From: Muribaculaceae bacterium
Lineage (GTDB): Bacteria; Bacteroidota; Bacteroidia; Bacteroidales; Muribaculaceae
DNA: 64,000 bases
Direction: 5' to 3'
NCBI GenBank assembly: GCA_023665425.1
Contig: JAMPDX010000001.1
Span: 349,025 to 413,024 of the forward strand
This document shows, in pieces, positions 9,349 through 17,995 of this stretch. Below the pieces are notes generated by a model, which saw only the letters and a program-made list of their open reading frames with translations, was not told the DNA's origin and ran no database searches. The stretch's first letter is position 1; every line of letters starts with the position of its first letter. The position numbers and the translations under genes are program-made.

Positions 9349-9606
9349 TTAGTGATGATTAAAAATGCCAAGTTGCTAATCTTAATCATCATACAAAATT
9401 CGCAAGTAATATCCTATTGAATATGTCATGGTTAGGAGTGTCCGTAATGACACCGACTTATAGTAACCCCGTACACACGCGGCGATAGCCGTGGGTGTGC
9501 GGGGGTGGATACGCTAACAAAAGGCGTGCGTACCCCGCCGATTTACTGCTTGTTAATGTTTTCGTTAACTTGCGAAACTTGAATTTATTTTTTAATCATC
9601 ACTTAA
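9349..9606. repeat. 258-bp intergenic element bounded by imperfect inverted repeats (MITE-like)
   Basis: The left end begins TTAGTGATGATTAAAAAT (9349-9366). The right end, read on the minus strand from 9606, begins TTAAGTGATGATTAAAAA, and similarity continues inward (CAAGTT, GC, TTAA). The outer left 52 nt recur near trxB at 34300-34352. The interior is GC-rich and highly foldable (9438-9539) and contains no ORF. It fills the whole gap between the hut terminator and the nitroreductase gene, so the nitroreductase transcript or promoter must lie in or cross it. It could be a degenerate non-autonomous element, or a repeated regulatory region. Confidence 0.5.
9438..9539 (+). other. Structured GC-rich segment upstream of the nitroreductase
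   Basis: Three hairpins can form in a row. P1 is GTGTC/GACAC. P2 is CCCCGTACACACGCGG (9467-9482) with CCGTGGGTGTGCGGGG (9489-9504), two wobbles and one mismatch. P3 pairs GGGGT...ACGC with GCGT...ACCCC further right. P2 and P3 compete for the same G run at about 9501-9505, as alternative structures do in RNA switches. I do not recognise a known riboswitch core. Confidence 0.35.
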
Positions 9607-9616
9607 CTTAAGGACT

Positions 9617-10510
9617 ATGCAAATTACACTTGACACTCTACGCAAACGTCACTCAGTGCGCAGCTTTGACGGTGGATGTGATGCAGACCAAATCAAGCAC
9701 CTTCGCGCCGTTATCACCGATATAAATACCCATGGTGTGGGTATGAACTTCCAGCTTATCACCAATAACCCCGAAGTCTTCAATTCATTTTCAAAGAGTT
9801 ACGGTATGTTCAAGGGAGTAACTGACTATGTGGCCTGTGTAGTAGATACCTCTTATTCTAACTATTTGGAGCGTGCCGGGTATTATGGCATGCAAGTGGT
9901 TGCCAATGCCGTAGCCATGGGTCTGGGCACATGTTTTGTTTCGGGCACATATGACAAGGCTAAAGTAGATGCACGAGTACGTGTGGGGCAGCAGTTGGTT
10001 ATGCTTATCGCTATCGGTAAGATGCCCGAGGTTGAGAAGCCCGGTCTGATAGCCAAGATGACCCATGCTCTACAACACCGCCACAAAGGGCTAACCCCTA
10101 TGGACTTCCTTGATACCGAGCTTTCCTGGGAGCAAGTATGCATAGCCTTCCCCAAAATTTATGATGCTCTTGAAGCGGTAGCAACAGCTCCGTCGGCATA
10201 TAATAAACAACCGGTGGGTATACTAGTGAAGCGTGTTAATAATCCATATAATCCGGTGACTGACAGAACCGGCAATTCATCCAAAAGGCAACAACATGAG
10301 CAAGAGATGTCTGCTCGCTATGAGGCCTTGATGCAACAAGATACTGTATCCGGTAATTCAGACACTCAAGCCGACTATATACTGCAGGCATACGTCCCCG
10401 CCAAGAATCAAGCACAGCTGATCGATTTGGGTATAGCCATGTACGCCTTCCAAGTGACTTATCCGGGAGTTTGGGATTGGGGCAATCCGGCTACATTCTT
10501 GCCGGATTAA
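9617..10510 (+). CDS. Nitroreductase family protein (TM1586-type)
   Basis: A 297-residue protein opening with R-K-R-H-S-V-R-S-F-D-G-G, the usual FMN-binding start of nitroreductases. A-M-G-L-G-T-C-F-V-S-G lies in the middle, and a second R/K-rich FMN-contact block with A-P-S-A-Y-N-K-Q-P-V is near residue 195. This pattern of two half-repeats in one chain fits the putative TM nitroreductase family (PF14512). FMN-dependent NAD(P)H oxidoreductase is the likely chemistry; substrate unknown. The gene is convergent with the kinase gene, 25 nt apart, and is preceded by a repeat-bounded structured spacer. Confidence 0.8.
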   Translation: MQITLDTLRKRHSVRSFDGGCDADQIKHLRAVITDINTHGVGMNFQLITNNPEVFNSFSKSYGMFKGVTDYVACVVDTSYSNYLERAGYYGMQVVANAVAMGLGTCFVSGTYDKAKVDARVRVGQQLVMLIAIGKMPEVEKPGLIAKMTHALQHRHKGLTPMDFLDTELSWEQVCIAFPKIYDALEAVATAPSAYNKQPVGILVKRVNNPYNPVTDRTGNSSKRQQHEQEMSARYEALMQQDTVSGNSDTQADYILQAYVPAKNQAQLIDLGIAMYAFQVTYPGVWDWGNPATFLPD

Positions 10511-10535
10511 CCCGTTTGAATTGATAAAAAGGGCC

Positions 10536-12050
10536 TTACAACACCAGGTAGCAGGGCTTTTCTGTGGTGCCAAGAGTTGCGTATCCGCTCCATTTACCGT
10601 CACGCCCGCGAGTAACTTTAATCTCAAGCTCCTGCCCAGAGTATGAGCCAGTAAGATACATTCTATCCGAAGTGAAGCTCACAGACATAGGTATCTGATA
10701 ACCGTTGCCATAGTTGACATTCTCGTATGAGCAAGAATAAGGGTTACCGTCGTTGTCAATATTAAACTTAAGATTGATGGGATGCTCACCCTGGTTGTCG
10801 ACTATATATCCCCTGTAGATGAAAGATGAGCCGTTGCCATAGATGCGTGCATACTGCGCAAAATACTCCTTCGCATCGTAATTTATACCGGAATTATTAG
10901 CTATTGAATCTGTAGAAACAGGCTGCACTTCAACGACTTCTGCCGGTTCCTCATCAGATGTGAGTATTTCCTCCTCTTCCTCAGTCGTAGGTTGGTCTAT
11001 GTAGGAAGACTCATCGTAATAATCGTAATCATAATGCTTGTCATTGAGGATTAGGTAAGCAGTTATGCCGCCGGCTATAAGGACGACAAACAAGGTAATA
11101 ATCAGGATTAACTTCCCCGTCTTTTTTTCATGTTCACCTCCCTTTTTACCACCAATGGCTTTACCTAACTCGGAGATAAACTCTCTCACCGAAGAATGTC
11201 GATCGGCACGCCTCATTGCCATAGCCTTTGTGATGGGGCCTTTCAATTCTGCCGGAAAATTGGTCGGGAACTTAATGCCATACTCAGCTACCACATTTGC
11301 ATTTGCCGGCTTACTGCCGGTGATGAGATAGTAAAATGTAGCCGCTAATGAGTAAAGGTCTGTTTGGGGCGAGAAGTTGCTCACACCTCCTTGATTATAT
11401 TGCTCTATCGGGGCATAGCCATCGCTGATACCCACCGGTGTGGTAGATGTCTGGTTGCCACTTGAGTCATATTGCTTTGAGAGGCCGAAGTCTATCAATA
11501 TAGGGGTATCGTCTGCTCTCCGCAGCATGATGTTTGCCGGCTTTACGTCAAGGTGATTGGTGTTGCTTGAGTGGATATGGCTCAGCGCATCGCCTATCTT
11601 GGAGATATATTCAAACGCTTTCGCTACCGGCATGGGGCCGTATTGCATGACTATGTCAGCAAGAGTGTTTCCCTCAACGTAATCCATTGAGTAATAGGAT
11701 GTATCATTCTCCTCAAAAGTATCGTGAATGTGCACAATATATGGTGAGGACAGCTTGGCTATCACTCTTGCCTCTTTCTGGAACTTCACTCGCAGGCGCT
11801 CCACGATAGCCACATTGGAGCTCGTGGCCACCAACACTGAATTATCGGCAATGTTGCGGTTGCAGAGAGTGGAGGGGAAGAACTCTTTTACAGCAACATA
11901 AATCCGGTTAACTGTGTCTTCGCATAGATAGGTGACTCCAAACCCGCCATGACCTAAAATCCGGCGGACGATATATTTGCCTCCCTTGAGAGGTGTGCCC
12001 AGAGGTAGGAAGTTGTTTTGTTGGGCAAAATTGGTTTTTTCGTTATACAT
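10536..12050 (-). CDS. Membrane-anchored Hanks-type serine/threonine kinase
   Basis: 504 residues. Residues about 25-300 are a eukaryote-like kinase domain: G-H-G-G-F-G-V-T-Y loop (33-41), K55 in V-A-V-K, helix C glutamate E93, catalytic loop H166-L-D-V-K-P-A-N173, D187-F-G and a G-Y-A-P-I-E activation-segment end. The catalytic aspartate D168 is present, but the usual HRD arginine is leucine. One membrane helix spans about 313-335. An acidic linker (D/Y/E-rich) and a beta-rich domain of about 120 residues follow outside the membrane, with no PASTA repeats. It probably senses an extracytoplasmic signal and phosphorylates cytoplasmic targets. It faces the nitroreductase gene and has no cognate phosphatase beside it. 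Confidence 0.9.
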   Translation of the reverse strand: MYNEKTNFAQQNNFLPLGTPLKGGKYIVRRILGHGGFGVTYLCEDTVNRIYVAVKEFFPSTLCNRNIADNSVLVATSSNVAIVERLRVKFQKEARVIAKLSSPYIVHIHDTFEENDTSYYSMDYVEGNTLADIVMQYGPMPVAKAFEYISKIGDALSHIHSSNTNHLDVKPANIMLRRADDTPILIDFGLSKQYDSSGNQTSTTPVGISDGYAPIEQYNQGGVSNFSPQTDLYSLAATFYYLITGSKPANANVVAEYGIKFPTNFPAELKGPITKAMAMRRADRHSSVREFISELGKAIGGKKGGEHEKKTGKLILIITLFVVLIAGGITAYLILNDKHYDYDYYDESSYIDQPTTEEEEEILTSDEEPAEVVEVQPVSTDSIANNSGINYDAKEYFAQYARIYGNGSSFIYRGYIVDNQGEHPINLKFNIDNDGNPYSCSYENVNYGNGYQIPMSVSFTSDRMYLTGSYSGQELEIKVTRGRDGKWSGYATLGTTEKPCYLVL

Positions 12051-12110
12051 TTAAGAGTGATTTCTGGAACTGCAAATTTACGAAAAAAAATTGATAATTG
12101 CACATAATAC

Positions 12111-14066
12111 CTAATTATGAAGCGGTGTCAAAACAAAAGCGGAGTCTGAGAGGTGGTGAACAGGTATCTTCATCCGTGAGCATAATTCGCCAAATTGATC
12201 CACTTTATCAGGATATAAGCGAGCTGAAAGTATCACTCGTTCCGGTTGAAGAGAAGCCAAAATATCATCTGCCTCACCCTTAAAGTTTTTACCGAGTATT
12301 AGTATTGTATGTTGCCTAAAATCAATATTATGCCCTGAATATACAGTGTCGAGATAATGTAAATTATATCCGTTGATTTGCGTAAGGGTATGTCGCCCGT
12401 CGGGCATTGTTGTAGTGCGGTAATTGTTTCCTCCCGATGTGCACAGGGACATGCCATAATAGTCGGCAGGTATATTGATATGATGCTCCGGCCCTTTAGC
12501 GGGGATATTTACCGACATGAGGATTAAAGCCAAATATGACAGGCAGCTAAGGCTCAAGGCTCTTGAGGAATGAGAGCGCAGAGTGTATAGCAGGCAGAGA
12601 GCTGCCATGATAGCCATGAGTGCCACTTCTGTAGGCAGATATATATTATCAATATTGGTGGAGAGGGAGGATATGCTGTGAGCTCCATCGGCCAAATATT
12701 GATATCCCTTGTCTAATAAAATCTCCAAAAGGGTTAAGCGTAGGCCAAAGTAGCTGAGCAGCAAGTAGATGATAGCAATGAACATGTAAATTGGCAATAG
12801 AGGTATGGCCACAATATTTAGAGGGAGGAAGAGTGTGGCAAAGTTATGAAAATGGTAAGCCATAATGGGCCATGAAATCAGAGCCGCGCTCACCGGTATG
12901 GCTATGGCAGTGACAATGGTCTTTTTGAACCCGACATCAAAGTGCTCATTTATAAGCTTTATACACACAATTATTGCTAATGTACAGACAAAACTCAACT
13001 GACAACCGACATCAAAGAGAGCTCGAGGTGTCAGACACAATATGATGCAGGCAGCCACCGAGAGGGCGTTGATTGAGGTATGAGGTCGTTGCAGCAGTAA
13101 AGCCCCAAGCAGACACAGAGACATCAACGTGGCGCGCATCACCGGCGCATTCATGCCTGTGAGCAGGGCGTATGCGCAGATGCCGACAGCCATCAATATA
13201 AGTCGAGAATTTCGTTGCCCCCACATATCCAACGGCAACAAGAGATATCCCAGGATTAGCAACACGATGCCGATATGCAGCCCGCTCAGCGATAAGATAT
13301 GAGCAATCCCGGCACTCTTGAAGTCTTCTTTGTGCTCGAGGTTCAAGTCACTCTTATCACCCAAAAGCAAAGCACGGATAAATCCTTTGGCAGGCTGACT
13401 GAGTCCGGTGTCATCTATAAATAAAGACAACCGGTCGCGCAGCTGCCGAGATTTGATGTGTAGGGAGTTGTCGTGGCCAACCACTCTTATATCCTTCACA
13501 CAGGTGTGGGATATTGCATCTATACCTTTAGTATATAGATAGTTGGAATTATATTCGTTTAGCTCTACGGGGCGTATACAAGTCCTGAATTGAATTACAT
13601 CACCGATAGATAGAGTAGAGGCGCCGGTGTATACCAGCATCTTCATTTGCGGACATGAGATGCTCTTCCCGGTGTCGCGAAAAAATCTGTCGGATGTCAC
13701 TGTCAGTACATCACCCGATGTAGTAGTCCGGATATCTTCGACCGTAGCTTGCGAGTATTGATAAGTATCAATAATGTCTAATTGCGGCTTGTCAAGGTGT
13801 ATAAGCAGATAGCCCGACAAGCAGAACACAGCGCACACTATGGGCCAGATAATTTGTCGGTATTGATATTTGATACGTGCACGCTTGGCTCTATCCTTCA
13901 GCAGATAAGGCCACAATAATATCATGCATGATGTCAAGCAGATTGCTGCAGCCGTTACCGGAACCCACCACGAGTCTATATAGTGGCCAACAGCGATTCC
14001 TATACACAATGCAACGGCGGCAGGAGCAATTGGTGTTGTGGCTATGATGGATGAAAGTCGGCTCAT
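12111..14066 (-). CDS. comEC: ComEC/Rec2 family DNA-uptake channel protein
   Basis: A 651-residue polytopic membrane protein. It has three hydrophobic segments at the N-terminus, then a DUF4131-like soluble region (about 100-215), then the Competence domain with the signature L-S-L-S-G-L-H-I-G and at least seven more membrane segments. A short C-terminal part (about 535-651) is a trimmed metallo-beta-lactamase-like tail without an obvious H-x-H-x-D-H motif, so nuclease activity of the tail is doubtful. In naturally competent bacteria ComEC passes single-stranded DNA across the inner membrane. It starts 7 nt after the stop of the NlpC/P60 lipoprotein gene, so the two are co-transcribed. Confidence 0.9.
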   Translation of the reverse strand: MSRLSSIIATTPIAPAAVALCIGIAVGHYIDSWWVPVTAAAICLTSCMILLWPYLLKDRAKRARIKYQYRQIIWPIVCAVFCLSGYLLIHLDKPQLDIIDTYQYSQATVEDIRTTTSGDVLTVTSDRFFRDTGKSISCPQMKMLVYTGASTLSIGDVIQFRTCIRPVELNEYNSNYLYTKGIDAISHTCVKDIRVVGHDNSLHIKSRQLRDRLSLFIDDTGLSQPAKGFIRALLLGDKSDLNLEHKEDFKSAGIAHILSLSGLHIGIVLLILGYLLLPLDMWGQRNSRLILMAVGICAYALLTGMNAPVMRATLMSLCLLGALLLQRPHTSINALSVAACIILCLTPRALFDVGCQLSFVCTLAIIVCIKLINEHFDVGFKKTIVTAIAIPVSAALISWPIMAYHFHNFATLFLPLNIVAIPLLPIYMFIAIIYLLLSYFGLRLTLLEILLDKGYQYLADGAHSISSLSTNIDNIYLPTEVALMAIMAALCLLYTLRSHSSRALSLSCLSYLALILMSVNIPAKGPEHHINIPADYYGMSLCTSGGNNYRTTTMPDGRHTLTQINGYNLHYLDTVYSGHNIDFRQHTILILGKNFKGEADDILASLQPERVILSARLYPDKVDQFGELCSRMKIPVHHLSDSAFVLTPLHN

Positions 14067-14073
14067 TGTGCGT

Positions 14074-14694
14074 CTAATTGACTCCCGGTACTCGCCCGAA
14101 GCTGAGGATGCGCTTATTCCACCAAGGGCTGTCCAAACGTGTTATGATCACCCCCTTGCTCGAAGAAGAGTGGATGAAACATTCTTCATTAAGCATCAGC
14201 CCGACATGGCTTACCCTGTCAGGGTCGGAGCCGGTGGCAAAAAATACCAAGTCGCACGGCTTGATACTCGACTGTTTTACTGACTTGCAGAAGTCTGCCT
14301 GGGCAGCGGAGTTGCGAGGCATCTTTATCTCCATGACATCAAGGAATACTCGCAGTATCAGCCCTGAGCAGTCGGTCCCTTCCAGCTTGTCGGCACCTCC
14401 ATATTTATAGGGGGTACCTTGCCATGAACAAATCTCCTCGATGATGGCTGTCTGCTTCTTGTTTAAATGATGCCCATCGATGTAATCGTGCGCATTAAAT
14501 ACAGTCAGCGATTGAGTGCTTGCCACGGCAGGGGTGGCCGCCTGTTTGTGTGTGGAGCACGCTGTGTTGGCTATTATTGTGAATATTAGTAGTATATATG
14601 CTATAACTACATGCAATAATCTACCAATGGATACATGACAGTCCCTCTTGGCCGGTAAAAAAATTATTTTCGCAGATAACAAATTGTTATTCAT
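14074..14694 (-). CDS. NlpC/P60 family lipoprotein peptidase
   Basis: 206 residues. A hydrophobic stretch at about 24-45 ends in the lipobox A-N-T-A-C46, so the mature protein is a lipoprotein. The N-terminal 20 residues before it are unusually long and polar; a later non-ATG start is possible. The catalytic domain fills about 80-206, with C109 in T-D-C-S-G-L, H163 in S-H-V-G-L-M and H175 in F-I-H-S-S-S-S-K-G. This matches gamma-D-glutamyl-diamino acid endopeptidases that trim peptidoglycan. It is the first gene of a two-gene unit with comEC; a wall-opening enzyme beside a DNA channel is a plausible pairing, but that is inference. Confidence 0.9.
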   Translation of the reverse strand: MNNNLLSAKIIFLPAKRDCHVSIGRLLHVVIAYILLIFTIIANTACSTHKQAATPAVASTQSLTVFNAHDYIDGHHLNKKQTAIIEEICSWQGTPYKYGGADKLEGTDCSGLILRVFLDVMEIKMPRNSAAQADFCKSVKQSSIKPCDLVFFATGSDPDRVSHVGLMLNEECFIHSSSSKGVIITRLDSPWWNKRILSFGRVPGVN

Positions 14695-14770
14695 AATTGT
14701 TTTCTTTACAGACTCCCATCATATCTATGATAAGGAATGGGTCAGCAACTCTTATTTACTTCTTCAGATG

Positions 14771-14778
14771 CAAAAATA
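14771..14778 (-). promoter_or_regulatory. -7 box for the NlpC/P60-comEC unit
   Basis: On the minus strand the sequence reads TATTTTTG followed by CA, a full match to TAnnTTTG, 77 nt upstream of the start codon. No TTG lies at the expected 19-21 nt spacing, so only the -7 element is claimed. Confidence 0.5.
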
Positions 14779-14847
14779 GCAAAAAAATCTCAAATAACGA
14801 ATAAACAATATTGTTAAAAGCTCCTCCGTTTTTTTAAATCTCTACTT

Positions 14848-15822
14848 ATGCTATTGAATATCGGTTTATTAGTGATTGGATTGGTACTGATACTTGTAGG
14901 TGCCAACTACATGACTGACGGCGCGGCGGCGCTTGCCAAGCGTATGGGAATGTCTGATTTTATTGTCGGTCTCACTGTGGTGTCGATGATGACATCAGCA
15001 CCGGAGCTTGTTGTCTCGATAATGAGTTCTGTTAATGCCTCGGCAGAAATGGCAATTGGCAACATCGTGGGCTCCAACATATTCAACATACTTATAATAG
15101 TCGGAATTGTGGCGATGATTAGTCCTATCAAGGTGGGCAAAGGGTTGTTGATCAATGAGCTACCCTTGGTTATCCTATCATCGGTAGTGCTCTTTATCAT
15201 GGGAAATACCCCCATACTTGACGGAGCTCCGAGGATATTGACTCGCGTGGATGGACTGATACTACTTCTCTTTTTCATCATCTTCATGCGTTACACCATA
15301 AGCTCGGCTAAGAAAAGCAAGGAGCCGGATGAATCGATGCAGGAGAATGCCGACAACCAAAAGCAATTGCCCCTGTGGAAGGCATTGCTATTTCTGCTGG
15401 GAGGACTTGCCGCCCTTGTTCTTGGTGGTCAATGGTTTGTGAATGGCGCAAGCGGTCTTGCCCGAGCCTTGGGATGGAGCGAGGCTCTGATAGGTCTGAC
15501 CATACTTGCCGCCGGCACCTCATTACCCGAATTGGCAACCTCTGTGGTGGCTGCCCGCAAGGGTATGTCGGGTATGTGTATAGGCAATGTTATTGGCTCA
15601 AATATCTTCAATATTTTCTTTGTATTGGGTATCACATCCACCATAAATCCGCTGAATTTCGGCTCTATCGGTAATGTCGATCTCATCACTCTACTGATAG
15701 CCTCAGTCCTCTTCTGGATTGTAGCTCGCTATTACAAGGATAAGACCATCAGCCGCCCCGAGGGTGCTATTCTCGTACTCATGTACATCGCCTACATCCT
15801 CCTCCTTTATTCTCAATTATAA
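14848..15822 (+). CDS. Calcium/sodium antiporter (CaCA family, YrbG-like)
   Basis: A 324-residue inner-membrane exchanger with about ten hydrophobic segments in two inverted halves. Each half carries the alpha-repeat signature: S-A-P-E-L-V-V-S with [10 protein letters not shown] in the first, [10 protein letters not shown] with [10 protein letters not shown] in the second. These acidic and asparagine residues form the cation site. A charged cytoplasmic loop at about 150-175 joins the halves. It is a single gene, divergent from the NlpC/P60 gene and convergent with pepO. The ion (calcium, with sodium or proton exchange) is inferred from the family. Confidence 0.92.
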   Translation: MLLNIGLLVIGLVLILVGANYMTDGAAALAKRMGMSDFIVGLTVVSMMTSAPELVVSIMSSVNASAEMAIGNIVGSNIFNILIIVGIVAMISPIKVGKGLLINELPLVILSSVVLFIMGNTPILDGAPRILTRVDGLILLLFFIIFMRYTISSAKKSKEPDESMQENADNQKQLPLWKALLFLLGGLAALVLGGQWFVNGASGLARALGWSEALIGLTILAAGTSLPELATSVVAARKGMSGMCIGNVIGSNIFNIFFVLGITSTINPLNFGSIGNVDLITLLIASVLFWIVARYYKDKTISRPEGAILVLMYIAYILLLYSQL

Positions 15823-15843
15823 TACGATATTGCAGATAAACTA

Positions 15844-15878
15844 AAGCTCCATACCCCCGTTCAAGGGATATGGAGCCT
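15844..15878. terminator. Bidirectional terminator between the antiporter and pepO
   Basis: GCTCCATA (15846-15853) pairs with TATGGAGC (15869-15876), continued inside by CCC/GGG. A/T-rich flanks lie on both sides. It serves two convergent genes. Confidence 0.75.
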
Positions 15879-15908
15879 ATTATTTGCTACAATCGTGAGA
15901 TTGTATTA

Positions 15909-17957
15909 TTACCAGATGATGATACGCTCTGACTCGGGGCGGAACATCTTGTCACCCTCCTTGATATTGAAGGCTTCGAAGAATTTTGCCAGATTGCGCA
16001 GTGAAACGTTTACACGGTTCTCGCCAAGTGCGTGAACATCGCCCATGGTCAGAGAGCGAATCTCCTCGTCGCGTACGTTCTGAGCCCAGAGGTTGGCGTA
16101 GTTCATGTAGAAGACCTCGAGCGGAGTGAAGCCATCGATAAGGGCCTCTTGGCTGTTGATGTCTACACCCTTTGCTTTCTGAGAGTCGAGGAAGGCAGTC
16201 ATGGCTACATTCAGACCACCCTGGTCAGCGATGTTCTCGCCAAGAGTGTACTGGCCGTTGGCGTGCAGACCGGGGAGTACCTCAACTTCGTCAAACTGAG
16301 CTGCGAGGCCTTGAGTCTTCTCCTTGAAGGCAGCAGCATCAGCAGGTGTCCACCAGTTCACCATGTTACCGGCAGCATCGAACTGGCTACCCTGGTCGTC
16401 AAAACCGTGAGTCATCTCGTGGCCGATAACTACACCGATACCACCATAGTTCTCAGCATCAGAAGAGTTGATATCGAAGAAGGGTGCCTGCAGGATGCCG
16501 GCGGGGAATACTATCTCGTTGGCCATGGGGTTGTAGTAGGCATTGATAGTCTGCGGTGTCATGCCCCACTCAGTCTTGTCAACAGGTTTGCCCCACTTGC
16601 CGAGCTCCTCTTTCTGGTGCCACTGAGCAGCAGCCTGCATATTGTCATAGTAAGAGGCTTCGGGGTTGATATCCATGGTTGAGTAGTCTTTCCACTTATC
16701 GGGATAACCCACCTTAACGGTGAATGCATTCAGCTTCTTTATGGCGTTGAGCTTAGTCTCGTCGCTCATCCAAGGGAGGTTAATGATGTGCTTGCCCAGA
16801 GCTGTGCGCAAGTTCTCGATAAGGCCAATCATGTAATCCTTGCTCTCCTGTGGGAAATATTTCTCCACATAGAGCTCACCAATGGCCTCGCCCAGAGTTC
16901 CCTCGGTAGCTGCAAGAGCACGTTTCCAGCGGGGACGCTGCTGCATCACACCGCTCATCACTTTGTTGAACTCGAAGCTTGCATCTGAGAAATTGTCGCT
17001 CAAATAGGGAGCACCGTTGCGTACAAACTGCCAGAGGTAGAGGTCCTTCTTCTCGCGGTCAGTGAGCTTTTTGTAGAGGTCATTGCCCTGCTTAACTGTA
17101 TTCAACTCAGTGACGATATACTCGTCGGGAGTCTGGATATCCATAGTCTCGATGAAGAAGCGATCCCAAGGCAGGTTGGGGTAGAGTGTCTTCACCTCGG
17201 CCAGAGTGCGAGGGTTGTACATAGCCGGGAGGTTACGGCTCTCCTCGCGAGTCCAAGTAGAGTCAGCCAAGAGTGTTTCATATTTGATGACATTCTTCAT
17301 GATGCGGTTGGCATCCTTCTTTGAGTAGCCGGCATTCTGCATCTGAGTGACGATAAGCTTCTTGTAAGCCTCAAGCACTTCTTTGTTGCGCTTGTCGTTC
17401 TTCAGATAATAGTCACGGTCGCCCAGACCGAGAGGTGAGCCGCTGATGTACATGGCATATACGTTAGAGTTAGCCATATCTTCCATGGGGCCGCCTCCGA
17501 TGAAGGGGCTTGAATAGTTGCGGTGCATCCACAGGAAGAGGTCTTCCATTTCAGCGGGCTTGGTATTTTCTATCTTTTTGAGGCCGGCTTGCAAGGGCTG
17601 ATTACCGAGCTGATTGCGGCGTACTGAGTCCATAGCTTGCTCATATAGGGTAGAGACCTTCTGAGCCACTGTGCCGCGTGCGGGATTTGTAGCTGCCAAG
17701 CCGAGTACGATGTTCTTCACGCGAACCTCGCTGGAGTCGTTCAGGATGTTGAACTGGCCATAACGTGCGAACTCGGGGGTCAGCGGGTTAGCCTCCATCC
17801 AGCCTTTGTTTACATGCTTGTAAAAGTCCTCAGATGCCGGCGTTGTAGGGTCGATGTAAGCCGGGTTGAGGCTCTTCAGATGCTCCTCGGCGTAGGCTGT
17901 CAGGCCCAATGAGAAGGCCATAGCTGCCGAGAGGAGAATTTTGGTGTTTAACTTCAT
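15909..17957 (-). CDS. pepO: M13 family zinc metallopeptidase (neprilysin/PepO-like)
   Basis: 682 residues with a cleaved signal peptide (about 1-23, ending A-Y-A-E), so it is secreted to the periplasm or beyond. The zinc site is complete: H513-E-M-T-H517 and E574 in E-N-I-A-D, with D578 as the usual supporting aspartate. The substrate-binding N-A-Y-Y-N-P motif sits about 45 residues before HEMTH, and the C-terminus ends in R-I-I-I-W instead of the mammalian C-x-x-W. Likely an endopeptidase for short peptides. It is the last of four minus-strand genes (ftsY-rimO-menF-pepO), 38 nt after the menF stop. Confidence 0.93.
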   Translation of the reverse strand: MKLNTKILLSAAMAFSLGLTAYAEEHLKSLNPAYIDPTTPASEDFYKHVNKGWMEANPLTPEFARYGQFNILNDSSEVRVKNIVLGLAATNPARGTVAQKVSTLYEQAMDSVRRNQLGNQPLQAGLKKIENTKPAEMEDLFLWMHRNYSSPFIGGGPMEDMANSNVYAMYISGSPLGLGDRDYYLKNDKRNKEVLEAYKKLIVTQMQNAGYSKKDANRIMKNVIKYETLLADSTWTREESRNLPAMYNPRTLAEVKTLYPNLPWDRFFIETMDIQTPDEYIVTELNTVKQGNDLYKKLTDREKKDLYLWQFVRNGAPYLSDNFSDASFEFNKVMSGVMQQRPRWKRALAATEGTLGEAIGELYVEKYFPQESKDYMIGLIENLRTALGKHIINLPWMSDETKLNAIKKLNAFTVKVGYPDKWKDYSTMDINPEASYYDNMQAAAQWHQKEELGKWGKPVDKTEWGMTPQTINAYYNPMANEIVFPAGILQAPFFDINSSDAENYGGIGVVIGHEMTHGFDDQGSQFDAAGNMVNWWTPADAAAFKEKTQGLAAQFDEVEVLPGLHANGQYTLGENIADQGGLNVAMTAFLDSQKAKGVDINSQEALIDGFTPLEVFYMNYANLWAQNVRDEEIRSLTMGDVHALGENRVNVSLRNLAKFFEAFNIKEGDKMFRPESERIIIW

Positions 17958-17995
17958 GATAATTAAAAATTTATATTTGTTAGTTATTGTTTTAG

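Noticed and set aside
14805..14816. AACAATATTGTT palindrome before the Ca/Na antiporter
   Set aside because: Perfect but short and AT-only in an AT-rich gap; no basis to call an operator.
16032..16682. A 216-codon plus-strand ORF
   Set aside because: Antisense to the pepO zinc-site region; no domain pattern.
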